Below are positions 62,839 to 64,000 of a stretch of 64,000 nucleotides of DNA, piece after piece. The notes below the pieces were generated by a model, which worked only from the letters and a program-made list of their open reading frames with translations, did no database searches and had not been told where the DNA came from. Origin of the DNA: Actinocorallia sp. API 0066 (GTDB lineage: Bacteria > Actinomycetota > Actinomycetes > Streptosporangiales > Streptosporangiaceae); the NCBI RefSeq assembly GCF_020991275.1, contig NZ_JAJLQY010000001.1:62001-126000 (forward strand). Reading direction: 5' to 3'. Position 1 is the stretch's first letter, and each line of letters begins with the position of its first letter. The position numbers were made by a program, and so were the translations under genes.

Positions 62839-62892
62839 CTTCGACTTGGGGGGTACCGGCGGGTAAGGTGGTACTGACACCGAACATGATTC

Positions 62893-62909
62893 GGTTCCGG
62901 GACGGAACC
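62893..62909. promoter_or_regulatory. Paired inverted repeats in the thiolase promoter
   Basis: Arms GGTTCC (62893-62898) and GGAACC (62904-62909) around GGGAC are perfect, and a CCGAA/TTCGG pair lies just upstream at 62880-62894, overlapping it. The sites are 23 bases upstream of the GTG start, a likely operator or a control element in the 5' UTR. Confidence 0.5.
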
Positions 62910-62931
62910 CACCCCTAGTTTTGGAGGCGCA

Positions 62932-64000
62932 GTGGCCGAGGCTTACATCGTCGGAGCGGTCCGTACCCCCGTCGGTACCAAGAAGGGCGCGCTTGCCGGA
63001 GTCCACTCGGCGGACCTTGGCGCGCACGTGCTCAAGTCGCTCGTCGAGCGTACGGGGATCGACCCGTCGGCCGTCGAGGACGTGATCATGGGCTGTGTCA
63101 TGCAGGTCGGCGCGCAGACCCTGGACGTCGCGCGGACCGCGTGGCTGTCGGCGGGACTGCCCGAGAGCGTGCCCGGCGTCACCATCGACCGGCAGTGCGG
63201 CTCGTCGCAGCAGGCCGTGCACTTCGCCGCGCAGGGCGTCCTGTCCGGCACCCAGGACCTCGTCGTCGCCGCGGGCGTGGAGAACATGGCGGCGGTGCCG
63301 ATGGGCGCCTCCGTGCCGTTCACCGCCGAGGGCCCCACCGCGGGCCTGCCCTGGGGCGGGGGCTGGGGCGAGCGCTACGGCAAGCAGGAGATCTCCCAGT
63401 TCCGCGGCGCCGAGCTGATGGCCGAGAAGTGGGGTCTCACCCGCGACCAGCTTGAGGAGTTCGCCCTCGAGTCCAACGTGCGCGCCGGCAAGGCCATCGC
63501 GGCCGGGTACTTCGACCGTGAGATCGCCCCGCTGGCGGGCGTCGAGCGCGACGAGTGCGCGCGCCCCGACACCACGCTGGAGAAGATGGCGGGCCTGAAG
63601 ACGCTGCGTGAGGGCGGCGTCATCACCGCCGCCGTCTCCTCCCAGATCGCGGTCGGCGCCTCCGCGCTGCTCATCGCCTCCGAGGAGGCGGTGAAGACCC
63701 ACAACCTGAAGCCGCGCGCGCGCATCCACACCCTCGCCCTCGCGGGCTCCGACCCGGTCTACATGCTGACCGGCCCGATCCCGGCGACCGAGAAGGCCCT
63801 CAAGAAGTCCGGCCTGACGATCGACGACATCGACGTCACCGAGATCAACGAGGCGTTCGCCCCGGTCGTCCTGGCCTGGCAGCAGGAGATCGGCGCCGAC
63901 CCGGCCAAGGTGAACCCGAACGGCGGCGCGATCGCCCTCGGCCACCCGCTGGGCGCCACCGGCGGCATCCTCATGGCCAAGCTCCTGCACGAGCTGGAGC
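62932..64000 (+). CDS. Acetyl-CoA acetyltransferase (thiolase), 3' end cut by the window
   Basis: The first 356 codons of a thiolase. It starts at GTG 62932 after GGAGG. Visible marks are the acyl-enzyme Cys in D-R-Q-C-G-S-S-Q-Q near residue 87, G-V-E-N-M near 118, N-E-A-F-A near 304 and G-G-A-I-A-L-G-H-P-L-G-A-T near 332 with its catalytic His. The second catalytic Cys lies beyond the edge. The R-T-P-V-G-T-K near residue 11 is the standard N-terminus. Whether it acts in beta-oxidation or acetoacetyl-CoA synthesis cannot be told. Confidence 0.94.
   Translation, partial: MAEAYIVGAVRTPVGTKKGALAGVHSADLGAHVLKSLVERTGIDPSAVEDVIMGCVMQVGAQTLDVARTAWLSAGLPESVPGVTIDRQCGSSQQAVHFAAQGVLSGTQDLVVAAGVENMAAVPMGASVPFTAEGPTAGLPWGGGWGERYGKQEISQFRGAELMAEKWGLTRDQLEEFALESNVRAGKAIAAGYFDREIAPLAGVERDECARPDTTLEKMAGLKTLREGGVITAAVSSQIAVGASALLIASEEAVKTHNLKPRARIHTLALAGSDPVYMLTGPIPATEKALKKSGLTIDDIDVTEINEAFAPVVLAWQQEIGADPAKVNPNGGAIALGHPLGATGGILMAKLLHELE

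Noticed and set aside
62632-63990. A 452-residue minus-strand frame through the thiolase
   Set aside because: Only its last 68 residues lie outside the thiolase and look natural; the rest is a shadow.

Overview
The window reads as a high-GC actinomycete chromosome. GTG and TTG starts are common, genes are tightly packed with many GTGA/ATGA overlaps, and there are several families that are largely actinobacterial: DUF397, DUF5753-type XRE regulators, DUF6879, DUF3027, DUF2530 and an IdeR/DtxR regulator. The gene order glmS-(ABC)-acpS-nnr-alr-hydrolase-tsaE-tsaB-rimI-tsaD, the XPB helicase next to a helicase-associated protein, and a serC/pdxH/citrate synthase neighbourhood fit an Actinomadura/Thermomonosporaceae-like or other Streptosporangiales organism. 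That placement is inference from gene content and order only; no rRNA or tRNA gene was seen.

Region 1 (1-10.3 kb) is housekeeping: the 3' end of glmS, an ABC exporter pair, acpS, a 68-bp tandem hairpin repeat, nnr, alr, an alpha/beta hydrolase, then the t6A tRNA-modification genes tsaE, tsaB and tsaD with rimI.

Region 2 (10.3-27.7 kb) is accessory. It holds a shrunken phosphotransferase remnant and a class I lanthipeptide locus of the FxLD type on the minus strand: an isoaspartyl-methyltransferase-like enzyme, a 42-residue precursor overlapping its stop, an attenuator-like hairpin, LanB, LanC, a second thiopeptide-type domain protein and a DUF6879 gene. No exporter or leader peptidase is visible. 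It is flanked by two XRE/DUF5753 regulators, DUF397, three DUF6879 genes (one fused to, and one preceded by, a small partner domain), an RsbW-like ATPase, an NB-ARC/TPR STAND protein, a SpoIIE-type phosphatase and a methyltransferase.

Region 3 (27.8-39 kb) carries a Tat-exported cytokinin-dehydrogenase-like flavoprotein behind a perfect palindrome, an MFS/GlxA divergent pair, a start-less PQQ-like protein, the XPB helicase and its XPB-associated partner, TetR, a cold-shock protein and a HAD phosphatase.

Region 4 (39-49.4 kb) has DUF3027 and a giant GHKL (Hsp90/sacsin-like) ATPase whose ATP-lid region is interrupted by about 320 low-complexity residues built of 168-bp tandem repeats. MarR with an MFS pump, two TerD-family genes and ThpR follow.

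Region 5 (49.4-64 kb) holds a three-gene envelope operon that starts with a 27-residue membrane peptide, the pdxH-MFS-serC operon, citrate synthase, ideR, a PAS-GAF-SpoIIE phosphatase, a methyltransferase with a degraded SAM motif, a DHA2 MFS pump with a C-terminal winged helix, and the 5' part of a thiolase that runs off the window.
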